From assembly GCF_900176355.1 (NCBI RefSeq), contig NZ_FWXI01000002.1, forward strand, positions 124,001 to 188,000: a DNA stretch of 64,000 nt, in the 5' to 3' direction. Within the stretch, counting starts at the first letter, position 1. Each line of letters starts with the position of its first letter. Of this stretch, positions 8,562 to 15,594 are shown piece after piece. This stretch comes from Sporomusa malonica (GTDB lineage: Bacteria > Bacillota > Negativicutes > Sporomusales > Sporomusaceae). The notes beneath the pieces were generated by a model. That model saw only the letters and a list, made by a program, of their open reading frames with translations, had not been told where the DNA came from and ran no database searches. Position numbers and translations under genes: made by a program.

Positions 8562-8747
8562 AATCAGAGAAGGTAAAATCTTCATATTTTTAAATCCACT
8601 TGGTCTTCCCGCCGAAAATAAGTAGGCGCTAAGATATGAGCACAGACCGAAGGAAGAGGCATTGAGGAAACGTGGACACTCAGTAATTCTCTTCTTAGGT
8701 TAGATGCTCGAAAAAATATTTTATAAAACCTAAGGAGGAAGAAACAA
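8562..8747 (+). promoter_or_regulatory. OmpM leader B: switch-like leader with alternative helices
   Basis: It carries the motif at 8663-8682. CTTCTTAGGTT (8691-8701) can pair with AACCTAAGGAG (8727-8737), the porin's ribosome binding site, with one G-U pair. The same strand can instead pair upstream: AGGAAGAG (8651-8658) with CTCTTCTT (8689-8696). The two helices overlap at 8691-8696 and exclude each other. A 5' helix TGGTCT/AGACCG (8601-8606, 8644-8649) encloses a small CGCC/GGCG hairpin. This is the longest of the three leaders. Confidence 0.65.
8672..8686 (+). CDS. Putative 4-residue leader peptide (uORF B)
   Basis: GTG at 8672, preceded by TGAGGA at ideal spacing, encodes M-D-T-Q and stops at TAA 8684-8686. 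A ribosome stopping here would cover the anti-Shine-Dalgarno strand beginning at 8691. The initial residues match uORF A (M-E-T-H) and uORF C (M-D-T-H). The frame is too short to judge alone; the comparison is the evidence. Confidence 0.4.
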   Translation: MDTQ

Positions 8748-9992
8748 ATGAAAAGACAAACAGCCTTGGCCTTGGCCGCAGTATTCTCCCTGAGCGTAGC
8801 AGGTACAGCTCTAGCAGCTCCTGCTAATCCCTTCGTGGATGTTCCCGCAAAACATTGGGCTTATGACTCCGTTAACAAGCTTGCTCAAGCTGGTGTAATC
8901 TCCGGCTATGGCGATGGCACCTACAAAGGTGACAAAACCCTTACCCGTTATGAAATCGCCGTTATCGTTGGCAAAGCAATGGCTAACAGCGGCAAAATGG
9001 ACGCTGAAACCAAGAAAAACCTTGACGCTCTAAAAGCTGAATTCAGCGCAGAATTGAACAACCTCGGCGTTCGTGTAGATAACCTGGAGAAAAATGCTTC
9101 CAAAGTGAAGTTCACTGGTGAAGTTCGCGAACGCTATGATTATCAGGAAGATGTTGATAATACTTCTACCACTCGTCTGCGTTTGAACATGACCGCCCAA
9201 ATTGCTGATGAGGTAACTTTCCATGGACGTTATCAATCTGCTTCGGGTTGGGGTACTGGTGCGACAACTTCGCTGACTCAAGCTTATATCGCTGGCAAGG
9301 TTGCAGGGTTAGATTATAGCTTTGGTCGCCAACCCATTTGGTTGGGACAGGGTCTAATTGCAGATACAAGCGGCAATTGCGATGGCTTGCTGTTAACTGG
9401 TGGTAAAGATGTTACAGTTACTGCAGGTGCTTTCAAAAGCACTGCCACTGCCTATGTTGGTGGAGATGTTGATCTGAACTTCTATGCTGCTAACGTGGGT
9501 GCAAAATTAGGTGATAACCTTAATCTTAGCGTATCCTACCTTAAAGATAAAGATTCTGTTGCTTATAAAACCACATCTGCTGGCTTAAACTACACAGGTA
9601 TCAAAAATATTACCGTTAGTGGTGAATTTGGTCAAAATGATTCTGATGTAGCTAAGGTTTTCGATGGAGAAAAAGCAAAAGCTTGGATGGGAAAAATTCA
9701 ATATGCCGCTGCTAAGAAAGATCAAGTAGGATCTTTGGGTGTATGGGCTGGCTATAGAAACGCTGATCCCGGTTTCGATGTAGGTGAACTTACCACTCTT
9801 GACTCTGCAAGACAAGACGCTAGCTTTGGTAATCTCGATAATGTCAAAGGTCTTGAGTTTGGTGTTGAATACACTGTATTTAAAAATGGTGTATTTACAG
9901 TTCAGTACAATGATCTGGAACTGAAAGAAGCCGCTGCTGGTGTTGACAAAGATAAGAAAAACTTCTTTGCTCATTTAGTTTACAGCTTCTAA
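8748..9992 (+). CDS. ompM: OmpM-type SLH-domain outer-membrane porin (paralogue 2)
   Basis: 414 residues with a signal peptide (1-23, ALAA), an SLH domain (NPFVDVPAKHWAYDSV to LTRYEIAVIV, about 27-75), a helical linker (80-118) and a beta-barrel ending HLVYSF. The first 120 residues are nearly the same as in the gene at 10229, while the barrels differ more, which points to recent duplication with divergence of surface or pore regions. The role is as for paralogue 1. The ribosome binding site AAGGAGG (8732-8738) lies within a predicted alternative helix. It has its own sigma-H-like promoter and terminator. Confidence 0.92.
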   Translation: MKRQTALALAAVFSLSVAGTALAAPANPFVDVPAKHWAYDSVNKLAQAGVISGYGDGTYKGDKTLTRYEIAVIVGKAMANSGKMDAETKKNLDALKAEFSAELNNLGVRVDNLEKNASKVKFTGEVRERYDYQEDVDNTSTTRLRLNMTAQIADEVTFHGRYQSASGWGTGATTSLTQAYIAGKVAGLDYSFGRQPIWLGQGLIADTSGNCDGLLLTGGKDVTVTAGAFKSTATAYVGGDVDLNFYAANVGAKLGDNLNLSVSYLKDKDSVAYKTTSAGLNYTGIKNITVSGEFGQNDSDVAKVFDGEKAKAWMGKIQYAAAKKDQVGSLGVWAGYRNADPGFDVGELTTLDSARQDASFGNLDNVKGLEFGVEYTVFKNGVFTVQYNDLELKEAAAGVDKDKKNFFAHLVYSF

Positions 9993-10003
9993 TTAAGACT
10001 GAG

Positions 10004-10033
10004 AAAACCGCTAACTTTTAGTTAGCGGTTTTT
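10004..10033 (+). terminator. Rho-independent terminator after second OmpM gene
   Basis: Perfect 12-bp stem AAAACCGCTAAC / GTTAGCGGTTTT with a 5-base loop and T run. The core ACCGCTAAC is reused in the terminator at 11425, so terminator and gene probably duplicated together. Confidence 0.95.
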
Positions 10034-10087
10034 ATATTTGAATATGTATAGTTTTAATTATTTTTTCGACAAATTTCGCTTTAGCTA

Positions 10088-10114
10088 GCAGGAAATAACT
10101 AGACAATGTAGAAT
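10088..10114 (+). promoter_or_regulatory. Sigma-H-like promoter for third OmpM gene
   Basis: GCAGGAAAT, 11 bases, GTAGAAT: full match to RNAGGAWWW-N11-RNNGAAT. Transcription would start near 10121, giving a leader of about 108 bases, the shortest of the three. Confidence 0.62.
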
Positions 10115-10120
10115 ATATTA

Positions 10121-10228
10121 CTAAGGCAGATATTGAGAGATGTAATGAGGAAACATGGACACTCATAATAGTCTCTCCTTAGAAGCTCAAAAAAATAAAA
10201 TTCCTAAAATCTAAGGAGGAAAACACAC
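10121..10228 (+). promoter_or_regulatory. OmpM leader C: minimal form of the switch-like leader
   Basis: Motif at 10146-10165. CTCCTTAGA (10175-10183) is the exact complement of TCTAAGGAG (10210-10218), the porin's ribosome binding site, extended by one G-U pair. The alternative helix is GAGAGA (10135-10140) with TCTCTC (10172-10177), which shares 10175-10177 with the inhibitory helix. The order (upstream arm, motif hairpin, anti-site, ribosome site) is the same as in leader B, although the paired sequences differ, so pairing is kept while bases change. Confidence 0.65.
10155..10214 (+). CDS. Putative 19-residue leader peptide (uORF C)
   Basis: ATG at 10155 follows TGAGGA with ideal spacing and encodes MDTHNSLSLEAQKNKIPKI. 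Its TAA (10212-10214) lies inside the porin's ribosome binding region CTAAGGAGG, 14 bases before the porin ATG, a layout typical of translational coupling. The frame covers the anti-Shine-Dalgarno strand. The start codon is ATG where the other leaders have GTG, a change that keeps a start codon. Confidence 0.5.
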   Translation: MDTHNSLSLEAQKNKIPKI

Positions 10229-11413
10229 ATGAAAAAACAAACAGCTATGGCTCTGGCAGCAGTATTTGCTATGAGCGTAGCAGGAACAGCTCTCGCAGCT
10301 CCTGCTAATCCTTTTGTCGACGTACCCGCTAAACACTGGGCGTATGACTCTGTTAACAAGCTTGCTAAATCCGGCGTAATCTCCGGTTATGGCGATGGCA
10401 CCTTCAAAGGTGACAAAACTCTTACCCGTTATGAAATCGCCGTTATCGTAGGCAAAGCTATGGCTAACAGCGACAAAATGGACGCGGAAACCAAGAAAGC
10501 TCTTGAAGCTCTGAAAGCTGAATTTGGCACAGAACTTAACAACCTTGGCGTTCGTGTAGACAACCTTGAGAAGAATGCCAGCAAAATTAAGTTCACTGGC
10601 CAAGTGCGTGAGCGTTATGAGTGGACTGAAGATGGCGGCAACGAGAATCTGCTTCGTTTACGTTTAATGATGACTGCACCTGTTGCTGATGGTGTAACTT
10701 TTAAAGGTCGTCTTGCTACCGAATCAGCATGGGGTACTGGTGGTACTGTAGCATTAGATCAAGCTTACCTTACAGGTAAAGTGGCAGGAGTAAATTATAA
10801 CTTCGGCCGTCAGCCTATCTACCTTGGTAAAGGCTTGCTTGCTGATACTACCAGTAACAACGATGGTTTGGTTGTAACTGCTGGTAAAGACGTCAAAGTT
10901 ACTGCTGGCGCTTTCAAGAAAGCTGTTGCGAACTACACTATTGGCAATATTTCTGCTGACGTAGCTAAAAACCTCAATGTAACTGCTTCATACATCGAGG
11001 ACAAGGATGCTACTGCATTATATGAAACCACTGCTGCTGGCATAAGCTACAATGGTTTTGGTAAGTTCGCTATCTCCGGAGAATTTGCTAAAAACGATGT
11101 CAATGATATTGATGCCAAAGCTACGATGGCTAAAGTAAAATACGGCGTTGCCAAAGCAAACGAAGTTAACTCCTTTGGTGCTTGGGTTGGCTACAGACAA
11201 GCTGAAGCTGGCTTCGATATCAAAGGCCTGACAACTTATGATTTCACCGCCGCTGCTGGTAAAGCATCCAACGACGTTAAAGGTTACGAGTATGGTATTG
11301 AATACACCGTCTTTAAAAATGGCGTGTTAACACTTCAATACAACGACATGAAAAACTATGATGAAACTGCTTCAAAAGAAAACTTACTTGCTTATTTAGT
11401 TTACACTTTCTAA
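10229..11413 (+). CDS. ompM: OmpM-type SLH-domain outer-membrane porin (paralogue 3)
   Basis: 394 residues: signal peptide (1-23), SLH domain (about 27-75), helical linker (80-118), beta-barrel with C-terminal YLVYTF. It is the close paralogue of the gene at 8748, sharing almost the whole N-terminal third and many barrel strands such as the FGRQPI-L-G-x-G segment. The ribosome binding site is AAGGAGG with its own switch-like leader and sigma-H-like promoter. Having three adjacent OmpM genes, each with separate control, suggests they are used under different conditions. Confidence 0.92.
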   Translation: MKKQTAMALAAVFAMSVAGTALAAPANPFVDVPAKHWAYDSVNKLAKSGVISGYGDGTFKGDKTLTRYEIAVIVGKAMANSDKMDAETKKALEALKAEFGTELNNLGVRVDNLEKNASKIKFTGQVRERYEWTEDGGNENLLRLRLMMTAPVADGVTFKGRLATESAWGTGGTVALDQAYLTGKVAGVNYNFGRQPIYLGKGLLADTTSNNDGLVVTAGKDVKVTAGAFKKAVANYTIGNISADVAKNLNVTASYIEDKDATALYETTAAGISYNGFGKFAISGEFAKNDVNDIDAKATMAKVKYGVAKANEVNSFGAWVGYRQAEAGFDIKGLTTYDFTAAAGKASNDVKGYEYGIEYTVFKNGVLTLQYNDMKNYDETASKENLLAYLVYTF

Positions 11414-11424
11414 TTAGTAATAAT

Positions 11425-11456
11425 GTAAAACCGCTAACGTATGTTAGCGGTTTTAC
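11425..11456 (+). terminator. Rho-independent terminator after third OmpM gene
   Basis: Perfect 14-bp stem GTAAAACCGCTAAC / GTTAGCGGTTTTAC with a 4-base loop; the 3' arm carries the TTTT. Confidence 0.93.
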
Positions 11457-11529
11457 TTATTTATAGCGTAATATTATCCCTTATTAATGCCAGCGGTGAC
11501 AAACTTCTTAGTCTACTTCCCTAAAAACG

Positions 11530-11556
11530 GCAGGAAAATTCTCCTATGTGCCGAAA
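11530..11556 (+). promoter_or_regulatory. Near-consensus sigma-H-like promoter
   Basis: GCAGGAAAA, 11 bases, GCCGAAA. The -35-type box is perfect and the -10-type box differs from RNNGAAT at the last base. It lies 37 bases before the start codon at 11593, giving a short leader without the OmpM motif. Confidence 0.45.
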
Positions 11557-11592
11557 TTAATAACATCTAAATCTTTCAGGGAGGAAACTGGC

Positions 11593-12522
11593 ATGTTTAA
11601 AAATAAACTAATAGCGTTAATTACCGTCACTATGCTTTTAACATCATTACTGGCCATTCCTGTATCGGCCCAATCAACAAGCGAACTTACGGTCATTGGC
11701 AAACTGGCAGCTGTCGAAAGAAACATATACGGTGCAAGTCAAACAGGAGCACTTATTGACCGGGTAAATAAACTTGAACAGGACATATACGGACAAGAAG
11801 CCCATGAAGCGGTATTGCCCCGTGTGGATAAACTTTATGCACACACCTTCGAATCAACCGAGCAAACCCCGTCAATCCTTACTAAACTCAATGGCGTTGA
11901 ATGGACACTTACCCATCGTGTAAGCAACAGTCCTATCAAAACAAGAATCGAAAACCTTGAAACAACGATGAATGGCAGCCCGTCAACAGGATCAATGGAT
12001 GAGCGCCTTAGCAAATTACTAAACCTTGCTTATACAGACGGCCGGTTTGAAGTGGTAGCTGCTATACTCGCAAAAGACACTCTTATAAAAATTAAAACCC
12101 TTTCAACCTTGAGCAGTAAGCAAAGCCGTGTGGGAGATACTGTAGCTTTAGGGATTGCGGAAGATGTGTATATCGGCGGTGTGCTTGTTCTTCCAAAGGG
12201 CGCTAGCGGAACCGGAAAAGTAGTAAAAGTTGACCAATCAAAGAATTTTGGCCGCGACGCCAAGCTTGAGATAAGCTTTGATAATGTTCGTGCAATCGAT
12301 GGTAGTACAGTAAATACTATCCTTGGTGAAAAAGCCAAACAGGAAACAAAATCAATGGCTAAGGCCGCAGGAGCCAGTGTGGCAGGTATGATTGTCCTCG
12401 GGCCGGTGGGCATCCTTGGTGGTGCTTTCATTAGCGGTAAAGAGGCTAATATCCCTATTGGCTCTCAGCTATATATCCAGACCAAAGATGATGTTGAAGT
12501 TTATGGTATTAGAGTAAAATAA
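11593..12522 (+). CDS. Exported protein with LE-x-x-IYG repeats, function unknown
   Basis: 309 residues with a signal peptide (1-26, VSA). Residues 30-130 hold repeats of the type KLAAVERNIYG / VNKLEQDIYG / VDKLYAHTF, each with a helix then Y/F-G, like repeats seen in some exported proteins of diderm Firmicutes and Cyanobacteria. The C-terminal half (about 150-309) looks like a beta domain with a glycine-rich hydrophobic stretch at 258-285. I chose ATG 11593 because it follows AGGGAGGAAA and starts the signal peptide; a GTG at 11548 in the same frame has no such support. Placed between porins and lptD, it is probably an envelope protein. I do not recognise a function. Confidence 0.75.
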   Translation: MFKNKLIALITVTMLLTSLLAIPVSAQSTSELTVIGKLAAVERNIYGASQTGALIDRVNKLEQDIYGQEAHEAVLPRVDKLYAHTFESTEQTPSILTKLNGVEWTLTHRVSNSPIKTRIENLETTMNGSPSTGSMDERLSKLLNLAYTDGRFEVVAAILAKDTLIKIKTLSTLSSKQSRVGDTVALGIAEDVYIGGVLVLPKGASGTGKVVKVDQSKNFGRDAKLEISFDNVRAIDGSTVNTILGEKAKQETKSMAKAAGASVAGMIVLGPVGILGGAFISGKEANIPIGSQLYIQTKDDVEVYGIRVK

Positions 12523-12539
12523 TCGCGAAAAACTAACAA

Positions 12540-12563
12540 AAAAGCCGCCTAAGTGCGGCTTTT
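12540..12563 (+). terminator. Rho-independent terminator
   Basis: Stem AAAAGCCGC / GCGGCTTTT with a 6-base loop, directly after the exported-protein gene. Confidence 0.93.
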
Positions 12564-12586
12564 CTACATATTACTAGGCAGAGCAT

Positions 12587-12613
12587 GAAGGAATGACGGG
12601 GGATATGTAGAAT
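12587..12613 (+). promoter_or_regulatory. Sigma-H-like promoter upstream of lptD
   Basis: GAAGGAATG, 11 bases, GTAGAAT. One mismatch to RNAGGAWWW (last base), perfect RNNGAAT. It is followed by a 60-base leader to the start at 12673. This may also drive the heptose genes downstream, which follow without a terminator. Confidence 0.55.
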
Positions 12614-12672
12614 ACAAAGTAGGATACACGCCTCGCCCATAATATATTACTAATAGGAGAATATTAAGCACT

Positions 12673-14055
12673 ATGCCTAATAATAATAAAATTATCCTTG
12701 GGCTAATGGCCTTCGCTATAGTCTTTGGCGGTGCTAATCAAAGCCAGGCCCAGGAGACAAAACCTAAGCAAGCGATAACTAGCCAGGCTCCGATTGTAAT
12801 CGAGGCTAATGATTTATCCTTCAGCGACGAAACCGGTGAGATACTTGCCAAAGGCAATGTCGTAATTACTAATGACGGTCGGCGCGTAGAAGCTGAACAA
12901 GTTAACGGCAATACCAAACTAAGTGAAATATGGGTTAAGGATAAAGCTCTGTTTTCCGAGCCAGGAAAAACCCTTACAGGAATAAATACACTATATAACT
13001 ACAAGCTCAAAACAGGCAGCATGGATAAAGCTAAAGGCAAAGTCGAAAAAAGCTATATTTCCGGCAATAATATTAGCATGTTCCCGGATAAGCTAATCAT
13101 TAACGACGGCACGGCCACCAACTGCCCAGCCACCGTGCCTGACTACCATATCAGCGCCGATAAAATTGAAATCTGGCCTGGAAACAAAATGATTGCCTAT
13201 AACGCTAAATTCTGGATTGGGAACATGGTGATTTTTTCTCTTCCTAAATACCAGCAGTCTTTAACCCCGGAAAATGACAGCGTAGTATTTCCACAATTAG
13301 GTTATGATAGTGATGACGGTGTGTTTATTAAGCAGCGAATTGAATATCCGTTTAATAACAAATTAGCTGCCTATGTTAACCTGGACTACTACTCCAGGGC
13401 TCATTTTAAGCCAAACTATGGACTAATTGATCGCGAATCTAACTACTCAGTTGGTATCTCTCAAGGACATTTTAGCGATGATGATAGTAATTGGATTAAG
13501 AAAGAGCCCGAATTTAAGTTTTCCTATTACCCACATCGGTTAGGCAAGCTGCCAGTAAGCTATACCTTTACTGCTGCCTATGGAAAGTGGAGTGATTCGC
13601 AGAAGACAAGTTGGCATCAGGACTATAGTTTATATTTTAAGCATGATACGATTAAACTTGGCGAAAGTGTAACCCTAAATATAGGAACAGGGATTCAACA
13701 TGTGCGTGAAAGCTATGATGATTCCAGGCGAGATATGTGGAAGTTTGATGCAACGGTAGATAAAAAATGGTCTGAACGCCTCAATACTTGGGTTGGTTAT
13801 CACTATACCCAAAATAATGATGCATTATTTGAGTATGATCAAACCGACTTATCCCGTGAATTAGCATCAGGCTTTACCTATAAGATCGACAAGATGAACG
13901 CTATCGGGGTCAGTCACAGCTATGACCTAGATAACGACAAAGTTGCCGATATTGATTATAGTTGGTATCGCAATTTGCATTGCTGGGAAGCTAAAGTTAC
14001 CTATCGTGCTAAGCGTGATCAAATTAGATTTGACGTTAGTACCGTCAAGTGGTAG
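12673..14055 (+). CDS. lptD: Short LptD-type LPS assembly outer-membrane protein
   Basis: 460 residues: signal peptide (1-26), an OstA-like jellyroll (about 38-130, with PIVIEANDLSFSDETGEI and VVITNDGRRVEAEQV), then a barrel ending in DVSTVKW. LptD is the outer-membrane translocon that receives LPS from LptA. E. coli LptD has about 784 residues; this one is much shorter, so the barrel must have fewer strands or shorter loops. I see only one Cys in the mature jellyroll (TNCPA, near 154) and one near the C-terminus (LHCWEA), not the four-Cys pattern of E. coli. No lptE is recognised. Context beside rfaE and the Lpt operon supports the call. Confidence 0.8.
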   Translation: MPNNNKIILGLMAFAIVFGGANQSQAQETKPKQAITSQAPIVIEANDLSFSDETGEILAKGNVVITNDGRRVEAEQVNGNTKLSEIWVKDKALFSEPGKTLTGINTLYNYKLKTGSMDKAKGKVEKSYISGNNISMFPDKLIINDGTATNCPATVPDYHISADKIEIWPGNKMIAYNAKFWIGNMVIFSLPKYQQSLTPENDSVVFPQLGYDSDDGVFIKQRIEYPFNNKLAAYVNLDYYSRAHFKPNYGLIDRESNYSVGISQGHFSDDDSNWIKKEPEFKFSYYPHRLGKLPVSYTFTAAYGKWSDSQKTSWHQDYSLYFKHDTIKLGESVTLNIGTGIQHVRESYDDSRRDMWKFDATVDKKWSERLNTWVGYHYTQNNDALFEYDQTDLSRELASGFTYKIDKMNAIGVSHSYDLDNDKVADIDYSWYRNLHCWEAKVTYRAKRDQIRFDVSTVKW

Positions 14056-14091
14056 AGAATCATTGTAACTCTGAAAGGAGTCGTTCCGCCC

Positions 14092-15093
14092 ATGTCTCGG
14101 AGCCTTATGCAGTATATCGACAAGCTTCAAAATCAGAAAATCATGATTATCGGTGATATGGTAGCAGATGTCTACCTTGAAGGCAAAATATCCCGTATTT
14201 CCCGCGAAGCACCAGTTCTTATCCTTGAGCATTCTCATGAAACCGTAGTGCCTGGCGGCGCGGCTAACGCTGTTCATAACGCAGCTGCTCTAGGAGGACA
14301 AGTTTATGCTGTTGGCGTAGTCGGTCAAGATAATGCCGGTAAGCAGCTAACCAGTACTCTAAACAACAAGAAAGTTAATACTGATGGCTTTATTGTTGAT
14401 GCTTCCCGACCAACCATTACAAAAACACGTATTATGGCTGGCGGACAGGCTACCGTACGTCAGCAGATAGTTCGAGTAGACCGAGAAAGTAAAGACCCAC
14501 TCAGCCCTGATATTGAGAAAATACTTCTTAATTATATAAAAGAAAACATTGGTGTTATGTCTGCTGTAATTATAAGCGATTATGGCAGCATGACAGTATC
14601 GCCCGCCATTCGGGAACAGGCAATTGCTGCCTGCAACTTGGCGGGCATTCCGTCTATCGTTGACTCACGCTATAACGTTATGGCCTATGAAGGGATCAAA
14701 CTAGTCAAACAAAATGAATCCGAGGCCGCTGCCTCTTTAGGTTTAAAAGTGCTGGAAAACAACTCACAACTACAACAGGCTGCTGAAGCAATGTTGGCAC
14801 GTCTCAAGGCTGAGGTAATTCTGATTACACAGGGGCCGGATGGGATGACCTTGTATAACCGCAACGGTGCAAACACTCATATTCCGGTAACTAATATCAG
14901 TGAGGTCTATGACGTAACAGGTGCTGGTGATACAGTTGTGGCCACGATGATGCTTGCGTTGGCTGCCGGCGCTGACTATGTAGATGCAGCTTCCCTGGCG
15001 AATTTTGCTGCCGGTGTTGTTGTACGTAAGCCTGGGACTGCTACCACCACCCCGCAGGAGCTTAAAGCGGCGATTGGAGAATATTACTCATGA
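14092..15093 (+). CDS. rfaE1: D-glycero-beta-D-manno-heptose 7-phosphate kinase (RfaE domain I)
   Basis: A 333-residue PfkB-family sugar kinase. It shows the substrate-binding VPGGAANAVHNAAALG (about 53-68) and the catalytic DVTGAGDTVVATM near 273-285 with the base Asp in GAGD. It makes heptose 1,7-bisphosphate for ADP-heptose. In E. coli this is the N-terminal half of HldE; here the two halves are separate genes overlapping by 4 bases (ATGA). The ribosome binding site is AAAGGAG. Product joins the LPS inner core. Confidence 0.95.
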   Translation: MSRSLMQYIDKLQNQKIMIIGDMVADVYLEGKISRISREAPVLILEHSHETVVPGGAANAVHNAAALGGQVYAVGVVGQDNAGKQLTSTLNNKKVNTDGFIVDASRPTITKTRIMAGGQATVRQQIVRVDRESKDPLSPDIEKILLNYIKENIGVMSAVIISDYGSMTVSPAIREQAIAACNLAGIPSIVDSRYNVMAYEGIKLVKQNESEAAASLGLKVLENNSQLQQAAEAMLARLKAEVILITQGPDGMTLYNRNGANTHIPVTNISEVYDVTGAGDTVVATMMLALAAGADYVDAASLANFAAGVVVRKPGTATTTPQELKAAIGEYYS

Positions 15094-15566
15094 AAATTGT
15101 AGACCGCAAGGATATTGCCGTAATAACCAAAGAGTTAAAAGCAAGTGGGAAAAAGATTGTATTTACAAATGGTTGCTTTGATTTATTACATGCTGGGCAT
15201 GTTCGTTATTTAGCAAGCGCCCGGGAGCTGGGCGATTGTTTAATTGTCGGTTTAAACAGCGACAACTCAGTAAAAAGCCTCAAAGGGGAGTCCCGACCGA
15301 TTAATGGCCAGGATGACAGGGCTGAAGTGCTTGCTGGTCTGTCGGCCGTGGATTATATAATTATTTTTGATGAGGTTACAGCCGAAGGCTTGGTGGCCGA
15401 GGTTCAACCTGATGTCTACGCCAAAGGTGGGGATTATACAATCGATAGTCTGCCAGAGAGCAAAGTAGTTGCTGCATATGGCGGACGCACGGTATTAGTG
15501 CCGGAGGTATCAGGCCGATCGTCCAGTAATATAATCAAGAAATTGAGCGGTGAGAAAACAAATTAA
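15090..15566 (+). CDS. rfaE2: D-glycero-beta-D-manno-heptose 1-phosphate adenylyltransferase (RfaE domain II)
   Basis: A 158-residue nucleotidyltransferase with the HxGH motif as GCFDLLHAGHVRYL (28-41) and the downstream VSGRSSSNIIKKL motif near 140-152. It joins AMP to heptose 1-phosphate to give ADP-D-glycero-beta-D-manno-heptose. It overlaps rfaE1 by 4 bases, so the pair is translated together. A phosphatase (GmhB) and epimerase (HldD) are needed too and are not in this window. Confidence 0.95.
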   Translation: MKIVDRKDIAVITKELKASGKKIVFTNGCFDLLHAGHVRYLASARELGDCLIVGLNSDNSVKSLKGESRPINGQDDRAEVLAGLSAVDYIIIFDEVTAEGLVAEVQPDVYAKGGDYTIDSLPESKVVAAYGGRTVLVPEVSGRSSSNIIKKLSGEKTN

Positions 15567-15594
15567 GAGTGTCTCACCTTATCGGAGGCAAGAA

